Source of the DNA: Montifringilla adamsi
Lineage: Eukaryota > Chordata > Aves > Passeriformes > Passeridae
Assembly (NCBI GenBank): GCA_017590115.1
Contig: JAGGNK010008337.1
Span: forward strand, 3,351,912 to 3,415,911
Direction: 5' to 3'
Length of the DNA: 64,000 nt
Every line of letters begins with the position of its first letter. Position 1 is the stretch's first letter. The position numbers were made by a program, and so were the translations under genes. The notes under the pieces were generated by a model. It made no database searches, was not told where the DNA came from, and saw only the letters and a list, made by a program, of their open reading frames with translations. This document shows positions 48,501-60,000 of the stretch, piece after piece.

Positions 48501-49338
48501 TTTGCTTTGCTTTTCTTGGGCATTAAGAGGAAAGCATGTTAGTATTATACACTTTTTTGCAAGATGATGATTGGTTTTCTATCAGTGCACATATACAGAT
48601 ATGAAAGAGTCACATTTTACACTGGTTAAAGCAAGGCCAGATTTTGGCCCAGCATGTTTTGGAATCTCTAACAACACACAGCCCCTGCTTCTGAAAGGCA
48701 GCTTTCATCTGGCTGCCTGGAAGATCTCCAAGAGCTTGTGCTCTGCAAGGTTTGAAGGGGATTAACTGCATACTCTTGTGCCTTTAGAATCAATATAGCA
48801 TATGGATTGGCCTCATCTTCCTGAGCTGCCACTGTCTGCAAAGGGAGTATTTGTACAATTGGGGAAGATGTAATTGGGCTTAAAGGCTCTGTGTTTTTTT
48901 ATGTGCAGAGTTAATTTATGTGAATGCATTAATGTTCATACATCAGTCATTTTGCTGGGTCATCTGCCAAAAAGAGTGCCAAGACTTTGCCTCTATATAC
49001 AAAGATGAACGCGTGCTTTGAGAGCCCTCTAGTCCCAAGACATTTTTAAAATAGCCAATGCTTACTTAATCATTTTATACTGTTAATAGATCAATCACTG
49101 CTCTTGGTTGGGATATGATAGTAAAGTTCTTTAAATACAGAAGAATAATTGCATTCAAACTCATCAGAACAGAGGTGTTTGCTGCTTAGACACTTCTGTG
49201 AACAACTGTACTGCTTTGTACTGAAGTGTTATGAGGGAGGTGTCCAGAGTCCCTGAGTTTGTGAGCTGTTAATGATGAAAAATGTTTTTAAATAGCCAGA
49301 AATAAAAGTAGAGCATAAGACAACTCCATGCACATAGG
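33560..49338. other. Gene-poor noncoding stretch
   Basis: No exon was recognised. The longest frames (125 codons at 37434-37811; 111 codons at 36717-37052 on the minus strand) resemble nothing known to me. It holds a tandem repeat with splice-donor-like motifs (38303-38446), a small palindrome CACACGCGTGTG (40069-40080), A or T runs (36250-36264, 41688-41699, 45547-45557) and two stretches with the look of conserved noncoding DNA (about 36530-36790 and 44980-45310). Very AT-rich around 41350-41700. Confidence 0.5.
38303..38446. repeat. Three-copy tandem repeat carrying minus-strand donor-like motifs
   Basis: A block GGAATCCTGGAGAAATCTTA followed by CCTTTCCTTG occurs at 38303-38331, 38366-38395 and 38416-38446, with variable spacers. 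Partial copies (AGAAATCCTGGAGAAATCTG) fall between them. On the minus strand each full copy reads AAAG|GTAAG, a consensus splice donor. No exon upstream of these donors was recognised. Confidence 0.8.
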
Positions 49339-49610
49339 ATCACAGAATAGTTTGGGTTGAAAGGGACCTTAAATACCATCTAGTTCCAAAACCTGCCATG
49401 AGTAGGCACACCTTCCAGTATCTCAGGTTATTCCAAGCCTTGTCCGACCTGGTCTTGGACAATTCCAGGGGTGGGGCAGCCACAGTTTTCTGGACAACCT
49501 ATGCCTGGGTCTCATTACCATCACAGGGAATAATTTCTTACTAACACCTAATCTAAACCTCCTCTGTCTCACTTTGAAGCCATTCTCCCTTGTCCTGTCA
49601 CTCCAGGGAT
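49338..49610 (-). mobile_element. CR1 LINE 3' fragment, antisense orientation
   Basis: On the + strand it begins with the reversed CR1 tail GATCACAGAATAGTTTGGGT, then TTGAAAGGGACCTTAAATAC, CAATTCCAGGGGTGGGGCAG (about 49462) and CTCCCTTGTCCTGTCACTCC near the end. It is 5'-truncated and has no coding capacity. It is one of the better preserved copies in the window. Confidence 0.95.
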
Positions 49611-52600
49611 AAGCAAAGGAAGAAGTGTCTGTGGAAACTGTGTCAGTAAGAGCTCGTGGCCTAGGAGGATGGTGGTAGAAGGGGAAGCCTGGTAGTTCTC
49701 ACCTGTCTGCTCTTCCACTGTCTGATCTAACATCTTGCTTCCAAAAAGGGTGGTTTGGCTTGTGGATGTGCCCTCCGATGCTTTCTTCATGTCATCTCTA
49801 GTGCCTCTGTCACAGCTTCAGCAAACCAGGCCAGGTTAAAAAGAATTAAAAAAACCACATTAGCTCTTGGTCAGTGACCAAACTGGCCCATTGTACAAGG
49901 GCATTGATTGGGAACCTGAGCTGGCATAAGGGAGAAGAGGCTGCAGGGCCAGGAATGCCGAGAACAGGGGAAGGGGAGAGCACAATGGTCCTTGACAGCA
50001 GCAGGGAGCCTTTCAGGGGGAGCAGCAGTGCAATGAAACCCTTTCCAGGTAACAACCATGGTTTGCTGCTTTATTCACAGAAAACTTCAGCGAGTCCCAA
50101 AAATGGCTGTTGGTGAGTCTGAGGTGTGTTTAAAACAGTGGAAAATTGAAGGGAGGAGAACTCCTTCACTACTGAAGAAAAGGCTGGAGTGTTGTTCTGG
50201 GTTTTTGTTTGGTTTTCTTTGTCTAGTACTTCAGTTAAGTTTCAGTGGTTTTCTATATGTACAACTTTGTAGCTTTTAGACACAAGGAAGCAAATATACC
50301 TTTATTTAAAAAACCTACAACTACACAATACTCAAAGTACTATTTTGGTATATTTAGTTATGAGTTCTGACATATTGTTTTATCTTTAAGAATTAATAAG
50401 GGCTGGAATTTTTAAACTGGGGTCTATAGTGCATTTTGACAAGGCCTGGGAAGTTCTCTGTTTTTTAGGTCTGCTTAAAAGATAAAGCCACACTAGAAAA
50501 GGAGTTGTTTGTAGGAAAATATATTAAATCCTGTTTATAACACCATATTGTGTGACTGCTAGGTAGATGAGGAATCACCTCAGGAGAGAGGTGCTGCTCT
50601 CTGAAATAGAGATGCTTTGTATCAAAATAATCTAAACTAGAAAAGTTTGAGAACACTTATCGATGGCTTTTTGCTCTTAGTAACATTGACCTTCGGTGGC
50701 TTGAAATACTATTGTAATTTTTCAATTTACTATTCTAAAATCCAGATTTCATAAACATATTATTATCTTTCCATTATGATTACTTATTGCCTCCAAGGTC
50801 TACAATGCTTTCCTGTAACATCTAAATGGAAATGGGATTAGGATGAGATTCTGTCACTCAGGGGATTTGTGGGAAAAGGTGGTGATGTGCACAGAAAAGG
50901 TCATTTCTTAGGGGCGAGATGAATAAAATTACACTGAGTTATGAAAAAGGACAGCAATAACAGTATTAGCCATTTTGCATGGGTTTAAATGGATTGTTTT
51001 TTGTTGGAGACACTAATGCTGGAGAACAATGCACTGTTATTTTCTTGCCTTTCATAACACCCTTAAATAAATAAAAAAATCAGCTCTTAAAAAATCCACA
51101 TTATTTCAATGTGGTTCCATGTGCATTCTGACTGATGAATATACTTTCCTTCTGCCTGTTTGTGGGATGACTTAACTAACAAAATTTAGCCCAGAAATTG
51201 GTCCTTTCATGTGTTTGCTCTGTACGCTGCTTGTTTTGCCACTGGAGCCATGATTTTATTGATGGCTTAACTGGCTGAATATGATATTTGAATGGACAAG
51301 TAATTAATAACATACTCCATTATGATTCTTCGGGCAAACAATAATTGTAATTAAATTGGTATATGTGGCCTGTGGCTGAAGGATCAGATCCGTGCTCCTT
51401 TCCCTTGAGGAGCAGAGCTGTCCAACTTTTCACTGATCTTGTTTTTCTGCTTTAAAAATGCTGGTCTGTGTTCCAGCTCAAAGTAACATGATGCTTCAAG
51501 TAATTGCATTTTTTTACAAAGTTTCAAAGCATGCAGTATATACAGTGTAAGATAATGATTAATGTTTTCTGGACTCCAGTAGTAGAATATTTTATGCTTC
51601 TGATCTTATGGTATTTTTATTTAGATACATTACTCCATAAATGCACTTGGCTAAAGGGACTTGACATTTTTTTAATGCCAGAGACTCAGATAAGCATGGC
51701 CATAAAAAGAAGAAAAAACCCCCTGCCTTCAATTTTGCACTTGATGCAATTAAGAAATGATCAGTGGGCCTGGTAAAGTACAGAGCTACTTCACAATTAA
51801 ATAAGGTAATTTCTAGTACAACGCATACTGAGAGAAAACAGCTCAAGAGGAGAAATGTTTTGGTCAAAATTAAATTAATAGATAACACGAGGGATACAAA
51901 TTGCTATGAAACACTGGATTAACTGCTCGTGGTGAGCCATGCTGGGTAGTGAAATGCACAGGAACAGCTTCAGGAGAGCAAACTACAGAAGGGCTGAACA
52001 CCATGGTATTTAAAACCTGATTGTGCATATGTTTAGAAAATGTTTCTTGCCTTGGTAACAATCTTGCATTTTCCAAGGTTTTCTGGAGAAGAAAAGGGTG
52101 AGTGAAGCAACATTCTTGCACAGAACCGAATCTTTCTTTCTCAGATACACTGATAGTTTGCTGGAAGTCTGGAAATCACCAGTAACACTTCCAAGGTATA
52201 AAAAAAAAGTTAAACAGCGGTGAGAATATATATTTAGTAGCACATATTCCTGAAAATCTTCCTATGATAAGTTTACATGTCAAATCTTGGGACTCTTTCA
52301 CCTATCTGTTGCCTCCTAGTGCATTCTATGTTATATTTCCAACAACCTTTACAACAACATAAAGCTGCAAAGGGCTTCACTGCTTTTGACTCTTCTATTT
52401 CCATGCAATCCCTGTGAATGGGTCTCCCAAGCTAAGGGAATGGGATTTAGCTGCAGGTGTAAACATTTGTGTGGTTTTCTTCATTTGTCTTTCAGTCCAC
52501 CTCCTGTCCCACACAGGTACAGTTGCTTGTGCCACACACCTCTTAGTCACGTATCTCTTCATAAAACTAAAGTGGTAAGTCACCTATCTCTTAATAAAAC

Positions 52601-53000
52601 CATATTTTCTTGTTCAAATAGATTTAATTAGGCAAAAGCAGTGTTTTCTTTCTTAAACATGCCTATTTGGGTGGAAATTGAATCTTGCCTGATGCTCAGC
52701 CTCAGTGATGTGCAAAGTTTCAATGCCTTCCAAAACACATGCAAAATACCCCAAAGTTTTAAGTTTCCCTCCTCAGGCTTTCCCACACACTGTGGCTGCC
52801 AGGTCCTGCCAGCAACCCACCCAGAAAAGAGAGGAAGGTTTTTATCCCAGCACCTGTGTGAGAAGGCAGAAGAGCTATTATGACCCTAAAAGTGTTATGG
52901 TAGGAAACGTTGACCTCTAGAAAAGAATGCATAAATCGAGTAACCCCTTGCCCTGAGTGGCACAAAAATCTCCATGACACAGTCAGCTGACTACTGTGAC
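49610..53000. other. Noncoding stretch upstream of FANCL
   Basis: No exon was recognised. Contents are a possible conserved noncoding stretch near 51130-51480 and a two-copy 24-bp repeat (AGTCACGTATCTCTTCATAA at 52545 and a close copy at 52578). Short open frames lack recognisable domains. Confidence 0.5.
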
Positions 53001-53045
53001 CCTTACTTAATATTAATCCTTACTTAACAGCTAGTCCTTACTTAA
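53001..53045 (+). repeat. Three copies of CCTTACTTAA
   Basis: Identical ten-base blocks start at 53001, 53018 and 53036, spaced by 17 to 18 bp. The period is close to that of the large minisatellite that starts about 300 bp downstream, but the sequence is unrelated. Confidence 0.85.
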
Positions 53046-53289
53046 TCCAGTCCCCCCAGGATGTGCTAAATAGCGAGGAAACCCCGGCTCTGCTCTAGGG
53101 AAGCCGTGCTCCTTCAGCACTCTGGAAAAGACGACCCTCAGAGTAGCAGGAGCCCCTCCTCTCTGTGGGAGAAGACAGGGCTGCTCCCCGGGATTCTGGA
53201 AGCTGCCCCTCGGGATTCTGTGGAATCTGCCCTTCAGGAGCTCTGGAAGCCGCGGGGGCTTCCCCTCAGGGTTTCCCGCCTTCCGGACG

Positions 53290-53930
53290 CGACTTCCCTG
53301 AGGGTGCTCATCCCTCAGCGCGGTGCGCTTCTCCCCTCAGGTGTTCACCTCTCCACAGGTGCGCTCCCCTCAGTGGCACGAACCTCACCCCTCGAGTGCG
53401 TTCCTCCACTCAGGTGTGCTTCTCCCTCCTCAGGTGTGCTCCCTTTAGCGGCACAACCCTCACCTCAGGTGTGCTCCCCCCTCAGGTGAGATTCCCGCTC
53501 CTCAGGTGTGCTCCCCCCTCAGGTGAGATTCCCGCTCCTCAGGTGTACTCCCTTCAGCGACACAACCCTCACTTCAGGTATGCTCCCCCTCAGGTGAGCG
53601 TATTCCCCTCAGGGACACAACCCTCACCTCAGGTGTGCTCCCCCCTCAGGTGCGCTCCTCTCTCCGGGTGCGCTCCCCTCAGTGACACGCACCTCCCCCC
53701 TCAGGTACGCTCCCTCCTCCTCAGCTGTGCTCCCCTCAGCGACGCAATCCTCCTCTCAGGTGTACTCCCCCCTTAGATGTGCTCCTCTCCTCTCAGGTGC
53801 GCTCCTCCCCTCAGTGACACGCTCGTCCCCTCAGGTGCGCGCCTCTCCTCGGGTGCCCTCCCCTCAGCGGCACGCGCCCCTCCTCAGGTGCGCGCGCGCC
53901 GCCCCTCACGAGCCCGCCCCTCCCTTCCTT
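53290..53930 (+). repeat. CAGGTG-rich minisatellite at the FANCL promoter
   Basis: The basic unit is about 16 to 20 bp, resembling CCCCTCAGGTGTGCTCCC. It alternates with a CAGCGACACAACCCTCACCT spacer that forms a higher-order unit of roughly 70 to 100 bp. CAGGTG, an E-box variant, occurs 16 times between 53338 and 53890, with CAGGTA and CAGCTG variants as well. Each unit looks like a splice acceptor (pyrimidines plus CAG) followed by GTG or GTGAG. One 37-bp block is perfectly duplicated (53467-53503 and 53504-53540). Absence of stops gives open frames of up to 203 codons, which I treat as an artefact. Confidence 0.92.
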
Positions 53931-54002
53931 CCCCTCAGGCGCGTGCGCCGCCCGCCGGCGGGGGCGGGGCCTCGCGTTCGAACGGCGGCGGCGGGCGGGA
54001 AC
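53930..54002 (+). promoter_or_regulatory. FANCL core promoter and 5' leader (TATA-less, GC-rich)
   Basis: A CpG-dense segment directly upstream of the FANCL ATG, with a GGGGGCGGGGCC GC box at about 53960-53971 (an Sp1/KLF-type site) and no TATA box. A CpG-island promoter is expected for this broadly expressed DNA-repair gene. The transcription start was not determined; it must lie close by if the leader is short. Confidence 0.65.
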
Positions 54003-54095
54003 ATGGCGGGGGCGCGGGCTCTGCTCCGGCAATGCCCGCTGCTGCTGCCGCAGGACCGCCGCGGCACCGCCTACGAGGGCTTTGTCACTGCCCAG
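54003..54095 (+). CDS. FANCL: FANCL coding exon 1
   Basis: 31 codons from the initiator Met to ...YEGFVTAQ. The intron starts GTACCG, which is weaker than the usual GTAAGT-type donor but follows CAG. The exon ends in phase 0. It carries the first strands of the E2-like fold. Confidence 0.96.
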
Positions 54096-57000
54096 GTACC
54101 GCGGCCCGGGCGCCGCTTGGCCGGAGCACCTTACTCCTAGGCGGAGGGGGAGAGCTTCCCGCCCTGCCGGGTCCGGGGAGGGAGACCGCTTCCCGCCGTG
54201 CCGCGCCTGGCTCTGAGGGGGAAGCGCTTCCCGCCCTGCCGGGGTTCCTGCCTGAGCCACCGGGAATGTGAACTGGGGAATGCCGTTTCCCTGCCCTGAG
54301 GGATCCCGCCGCCGTCCCGCGGGTTTGCTCAGGGAATGGCTTCCTTCTACCTTCTGGGCTGGGTTAGCTGTGCTGACAAAAGTGGTTTTGGGGCAAGGCT
54401 GAGTGTGCGTTCACGGCCTGTGGTAAAAGTTGACATAAATGACTGATGGTGGGTGTTTTCCTTTCATTTACTTTTGAGGCTTCGGCTGTAAGCGGCTGCC
54501 CTTCGGGAGCAGGGGCAGAACAGCGCCTGAGGAGCGTGAGGGGCGCGCTCCCAGCCCGGCTTTGCCTTCACTGCCAGCAGCTGGGGCTCCTTAAAATATC
54601 GCATACACAGAGCTCTGAACGGGTGTATTTCAATTTAGAAATAGCATGAGGCTTTACTCCTCTAAGTAGATGGCAAAAGACATGGGCTGTGTCCGCTAGC
54701 ATTGTCGAAAATGTAGTTGATATTGAGATTGAAAGGAACCTCTGGAGGTCCTCTGCCTTAAGTAGTTGCTTTAGACCGTTTGCAGTTGGGTTTTGACTAT
54801 CTCGACCAAGAGTGTGCAACCTCTTAGATGGCTTGTTCCAGTTTCTGATCCCCCCTTAACTATTTAAAGGTTTTTTTCATTCAATTTAGGTGATGTTTCC
54901 TGTATTCCTGTCGCTGTGTGTCACTCAGATATGGCTGTACCTTTAGTCTTCCATGATCCCTCTTTTCTCCAGGCTAAATAGTCCAAGCTCCCTCAGGCTC
55001 TCTTGGCTTGAGCTCTTGGTCACCTTCAGAGCTCCTCCCTGGATTAACTCCAGTATGTCCATGACCCAGTACTCCCAACTTCAAGGTGTCCTCAGCTGGG
55101 GTAGGGTCTGGAATAAAAGTTTTAAGATCAGTTATCTAGTTATCTACCCCCTTTGCTTCGAGGCTTCACCAACTTTCTGTATTTCAGCTTTATTTTGATC
55201 ATCCCATAAGAAAGTAGTAGGAGAACATCAATAAGGACTGAAAATACAAGTCGGAGGATTTAGAAGCTGCCCCATGTGGATTGTACTAACAGGAAAAAAA
55301 AATTATATACTTGGGGCTGCTTTTGTTTACAGTTTGTAAAACTCTGCTGGAATGCGCTGTGGATCAGTGCCCAAGGTTCTTTTTAGTGTAGTTACTTTTA
55401 TGATAAGCATCTGTTTTGTCTTTTACAGGAGTTGAAGACAAACTTTCATGTACAGTAGCATGATTTGGATTAAATTATATGTTTTTGTTTTGTCCAGATT
55501 TGGATAAGGTTTATTTTTCTCCTGAAAGGTGTTATGTTTGCTTTATGAAATGTGATGTACTGAAGAGTTTTTACTGAATATTGTGAATTAAAGGTTAAGA
55601 GTACTTCAGCTTTAGAATTAAAATCAACATTATTTGTTCCTGTCACTCATACTGCTTTTTATCCCTAAGGAAAGAGATTCTGAATAATATTCCTGAAAGA
55701 GAGAAAAGACTAAGTTCCTTTCTTAGTAGCTGATCTGATGGGGAATCATTCCACAACTGTCTAATATTTTTCTTTTCTGACCTTCCTATTAACTAAATAT
55801 TTCTTTTCAAGGGTAGAAACTTCCACATCAGGATACTGCTACCAGTGGATTTGCAATTGAAAAATGCCAGGTAAGAGATTTTTATGGTAGCAATTTCTAA
55901 GTGTGATGTAACAAAGTTAATTTTGATAAAAGCAATAATGGATATTAAAATGAATTATTCTTTTTTTCCAATATCACTGTTATTAATTATTTCTCACTGG
56001 TTTCAGTTTAACCTTGCAACAAAATTGCACAGCATCAGTGTTAATAAATGCTGACAATAAGCATTGCCTATATCAAAATATTTTGTTGTTAATTAACTTT
56101 GAAACATGTTGTAATTAATTGGTTGTATTTACATATATGAAGCAATGTACTTGGGAAAAATTATCTTTTTTATATAATTTGTATTTATAGATCATTTATA
56201 TGTCACCATTTGGGAAACAGCAAATTCAGTGCAAAGTTGTAAATTTAAGCAATTATGTAAGTAATTTAAGCAATGATGGTTAACAGAGCTTTTTAACTTC
56301 ATTTTCTGTTTGCTGTTTCTATGTATTAATTGGTATGACCCAACTTTCTTTAAAAGCTCTCTTCTTATTTCTGCGTTTATCCCAGCAGTCTGTGGGAAGT
56401 GGGGTGAAAGAGGCTAATCCACAAATACATGGATGAGCCTTTAACTTTGTATTCCACAGTTCTGCCTAGGCCAGCCCGCTCCAAACTGGGAGCAGATGTG
56501 GCATTCCATAGCTTTATTACATCCTGGGCTGGGTAATTAAAACTGCATTACAGGTAACTTTGACATTTTCAGGTTATCACTTTTAAATATTAGTGTATTT
56601 TATGAAGTTACACTCACAAGAATGATGTTGTTGTTTTCAGCACAGAGCAGGCTTTTGCAGGTTGATGCTTAATTTTTAATGGGCTTTGGCATAGTGACAT
56701 TTGGAAGTTTTAAGTAACTTGGAGCACAAAACTCAAAGCAGTTTTGAAGTATTGTTTCCTTCCTTTGTTTTCTTCCAAGAAAAGCTGTTGTGTGTAGAAG
56801 GCTTTCTGCTCTCTGAAAAATCATGTACTGTGAGTTTGAAATGTGTAAAAACTCTGTTTGTGTAGGATAGAGTGCAGCTGGCGTCTGAAGAAGATCCTGC
56901 ATGGGTATCGGCACATTTTAAAGCAGGTATACAAGTTTAAAACCACTTATTTAAATATTATCATTAAGCAGTCTTAAATCTTTGTTTATAATGATTCTGT

Positions 57001-60000
57001 GACATCTTGTGCTCATACGCCTGTTCTAAAAGGGTTAAAGAACCTTCCTTTCCTTGTAGAGCCAAGATTTGTTTTTACATGCCTGAAGATTTACAAGTAA
57101 ATGCAATGAGAAATGGATGGAATTTAGTAAATATTTATTTTTATTCAACTTTTATTCTTTTTTTTTTGAGATCAGGCTAGAACAATTTTTAAGAAATGAC
57201 TGATGACATATTTCTGGAATTTTTCTTTACTCTCTCAATTAGAACAGATTATGTCTTTTTTCAAAATGTATTTACTTTTTTACAAATTGTTCACAATGCA
57301 AAGGAGAGAATTCACATTAATTATTAATATTATACTCAGTTCATTCTTGGGATCTAAATTACATCTCAGTATCCAAAGGAAGCTTTGGAGTGAGGATACA
57401 GCAGCCTCTGAGTCCCAAAGAATACTTTGTTTCCAAGAAGGAGCCTTTGCCACAGGTGCTGCTTGAGACACTGTATCTCATGGACGTGGCTTCAATAAAT
57501 ACATAAATGAGTGATGCCAGGGGGTGTTTCATTCTCAGTAAAGTTTCCTGGAACTTCTCTTCTGTAATTGGAGAATTTAAACATGTGGTATACACTTGGT
57601 CATTTTTTATGTTTGGTTTGACAATACCAGAAAAACAGTTGGGCTGAACCACCAGAAGTTGCAGAAAATTAACTAATCCTCTCTTTTCTCCAGAGGCTGC
57701 ACAGCTGCCCAGATCTTGTCAGCTTTATGGTGGAGCTGAAAACTGTTTTGGTGAGTGGCAGAAAATGTGTGTGGGACATGGGGTGCTCTTAGAGCTTTGG
57801 GTTTCACTTTCAGCGTTTTACAGATTACTGTCCCATAGATATATAGCTCTTTTTTTTTATTTTTGGAAGAGGTGATTTTGTATATATGCTGTTCATGTAA
57901 TAGCTATATAAATATCCTTTAGGATTTTAAGTGACTGTATTCTTTGGAAGTTAGAGTGCTATAGAAAATTTAAAATCCCAGCAAGGGATCTCAGTGTAGA
58001 GCCATCCTCTTTACAGTGATTTTCTTGGAATTCCTGTTATTGTCTGGATGGTAAAGCAGGCTTCTAATTATACAATGGGCTATACAGTCAGTGGATTGCT
58101 GAAGGTGCTTTCACCTGATTAACAATTTGACAAATAAATGCAGAAAGCTTTTCTCCCCCCGCTAATATTTCAGAGGCTGCTGTTTATTCTTCTTTTAAAA
58201 GTTGTTCAGGTCTGGGGTTGAAGAGTAGCAAACCCTTGAATAAACATGTAACTGGGAATTCTTATCTATTAGTAAAACATTCTATGAACATTCTTGCTGA
58301 TGAATACTTCATCCAACCTACTTTACTTTAGGAATAAAACACAGGAAGTATTCTTCAAAACCGCAGCAGAAATTCCTCCTGGCATTACACTGCTGCTCTG
58401 CTCTGCTATGCTTGGAATAGGCCTAAATAAGAATGTCTGTTTTGGAAGGCTTTACAATAGATATTCCAATCTATTTGCCTACGTACACAAGCACTCAGAA
58501 AATGAGAATGCAGTGAAAGTGTAATTCATTCAAAACAGCAAAATCGTGATTCTCAGTTACTGCAGAGAATGAAAACACTGACAGTGGTGTAGGAGACCTG
58601 GGCAGGAATGATTGTTAAATTTGTCTTATAAGTTATATTTTCATTTAAATATATTTTATTTTAAATTATTAATATTTTTATTCCAAATGTCATAAATGTA
58701 TGTGTTCTGTAAGCATAATTTTAACTCAAATGCATTTTCAAAGGACAAGTAGCACAACACAACTGAAACACATGGTTAGGGCTTATTTTTCATAGTAACA
58801 TTAACTTTTTTATGAAAAGTTCTTTTTGAAACCTTACTACATTCTTGATGAGTGTCTGTACCAAAACTTACTCCAAGAGATCCTGTGATGTTAAAACTGA
58901 GAAACTGATTTTGTTTTTTGATTGCTATGTAAAGTTTATATGTGTATATATATATATATGTATGTAAAATACAAGAAATATCATAGATGTGTTGTCTTTT
59001 GTGGCAGTGGAGCCCAGGAGACAGCTGTGGGCTTAATAGAACCTTCCTTTGAAATGTTCTTTCAGTCAAGATGCTTGACTTCAAATTTATTAGCTGAAAA
59101 AGAAGCACATTTGATATTTGCATCTGAAGACTCCGTTGTCAACATCTGTGGGGTTTTTTTTAAATTGCAGATGTTTTCATTACCAGTATCTGAAGTAATT
59201 TACCAAACAGCTTCTTTGTCTGCTTTAGCTGGAGGCTATAACAAAACAAATGCAGTGTACAGTTAATTTTACATAAGCTTAATATTTCCGAATGAATTGC
59301 AAAAATCACATGGCTAAATAGATGCAAAAATATTGAAATTGCTCTTAATGATGTTTTTAATGTTCTTTTAAACAGGAAATTGCTTTAAAGAACACACAAG
59401 ACCTGCACATCCCACGGCCTCCAGAATACTACTCCTGTCTTGTCAGAGATCTAGAAATACTGGGCTGGAATAGGTATGATTATTTTAGTTCTTAACAAAC
59501 ATCATCTTTAGAATATCTGTTCTGTTCTTCTTTTGTATTTGTGAGCTGAACATATCAAGTGTACTTGTTCTGTTCATTTACCCTATTCAGAAACTGATTT
59601 TGCTTTGTTTATAAATTAAAAACACCCAACAAACCTGTATCAACTGCAGGGATATTTTCTGTCTCAAACTGAGCTGAAAGGTGATACACTACTAAGAAAT
59701 CATTTCTTCTTTGACCTATAAGCTAGTGGTATATTAAACATATTTAATGTTCATCTTTATAGTTTTCTTTTTCCCTATTCTTTACAGCTGGTTGTGACTA
59801 ACTCTATAGATTATGGTTGATCATCATTTACCTTTATGCTTTCATAAAAACATTTCATACTTTTTTTAGAATTAGCGTAGTAATTTTTAAAGAACCTGCT
59901 CTTTTAGCACAAGGATCTTCTTAGAGGAATTTATTATTTATTCCACAGAAAGGTAAATCTACCCAAAAAAATTCATAAGTGGAGGGGAGAATGTGAAAGG

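Noticed and set aside
53165..53776. Open frame of 203 codons upstream of FANCL
   Set aside because: It lies in the CAGGTG minisatellite and all three + frames are open for long stretches there. The predicted peptide is a Pro/Ser/Cys-rich repeat copied from the DNA unit, with no domain.
53290..53930. Possible CRISPR-like array
   Set aside because: Regularly repeated units, but there are no unique spacers of constant length, the units are adjacent and diverged, and the context is a vertebrate promoter.
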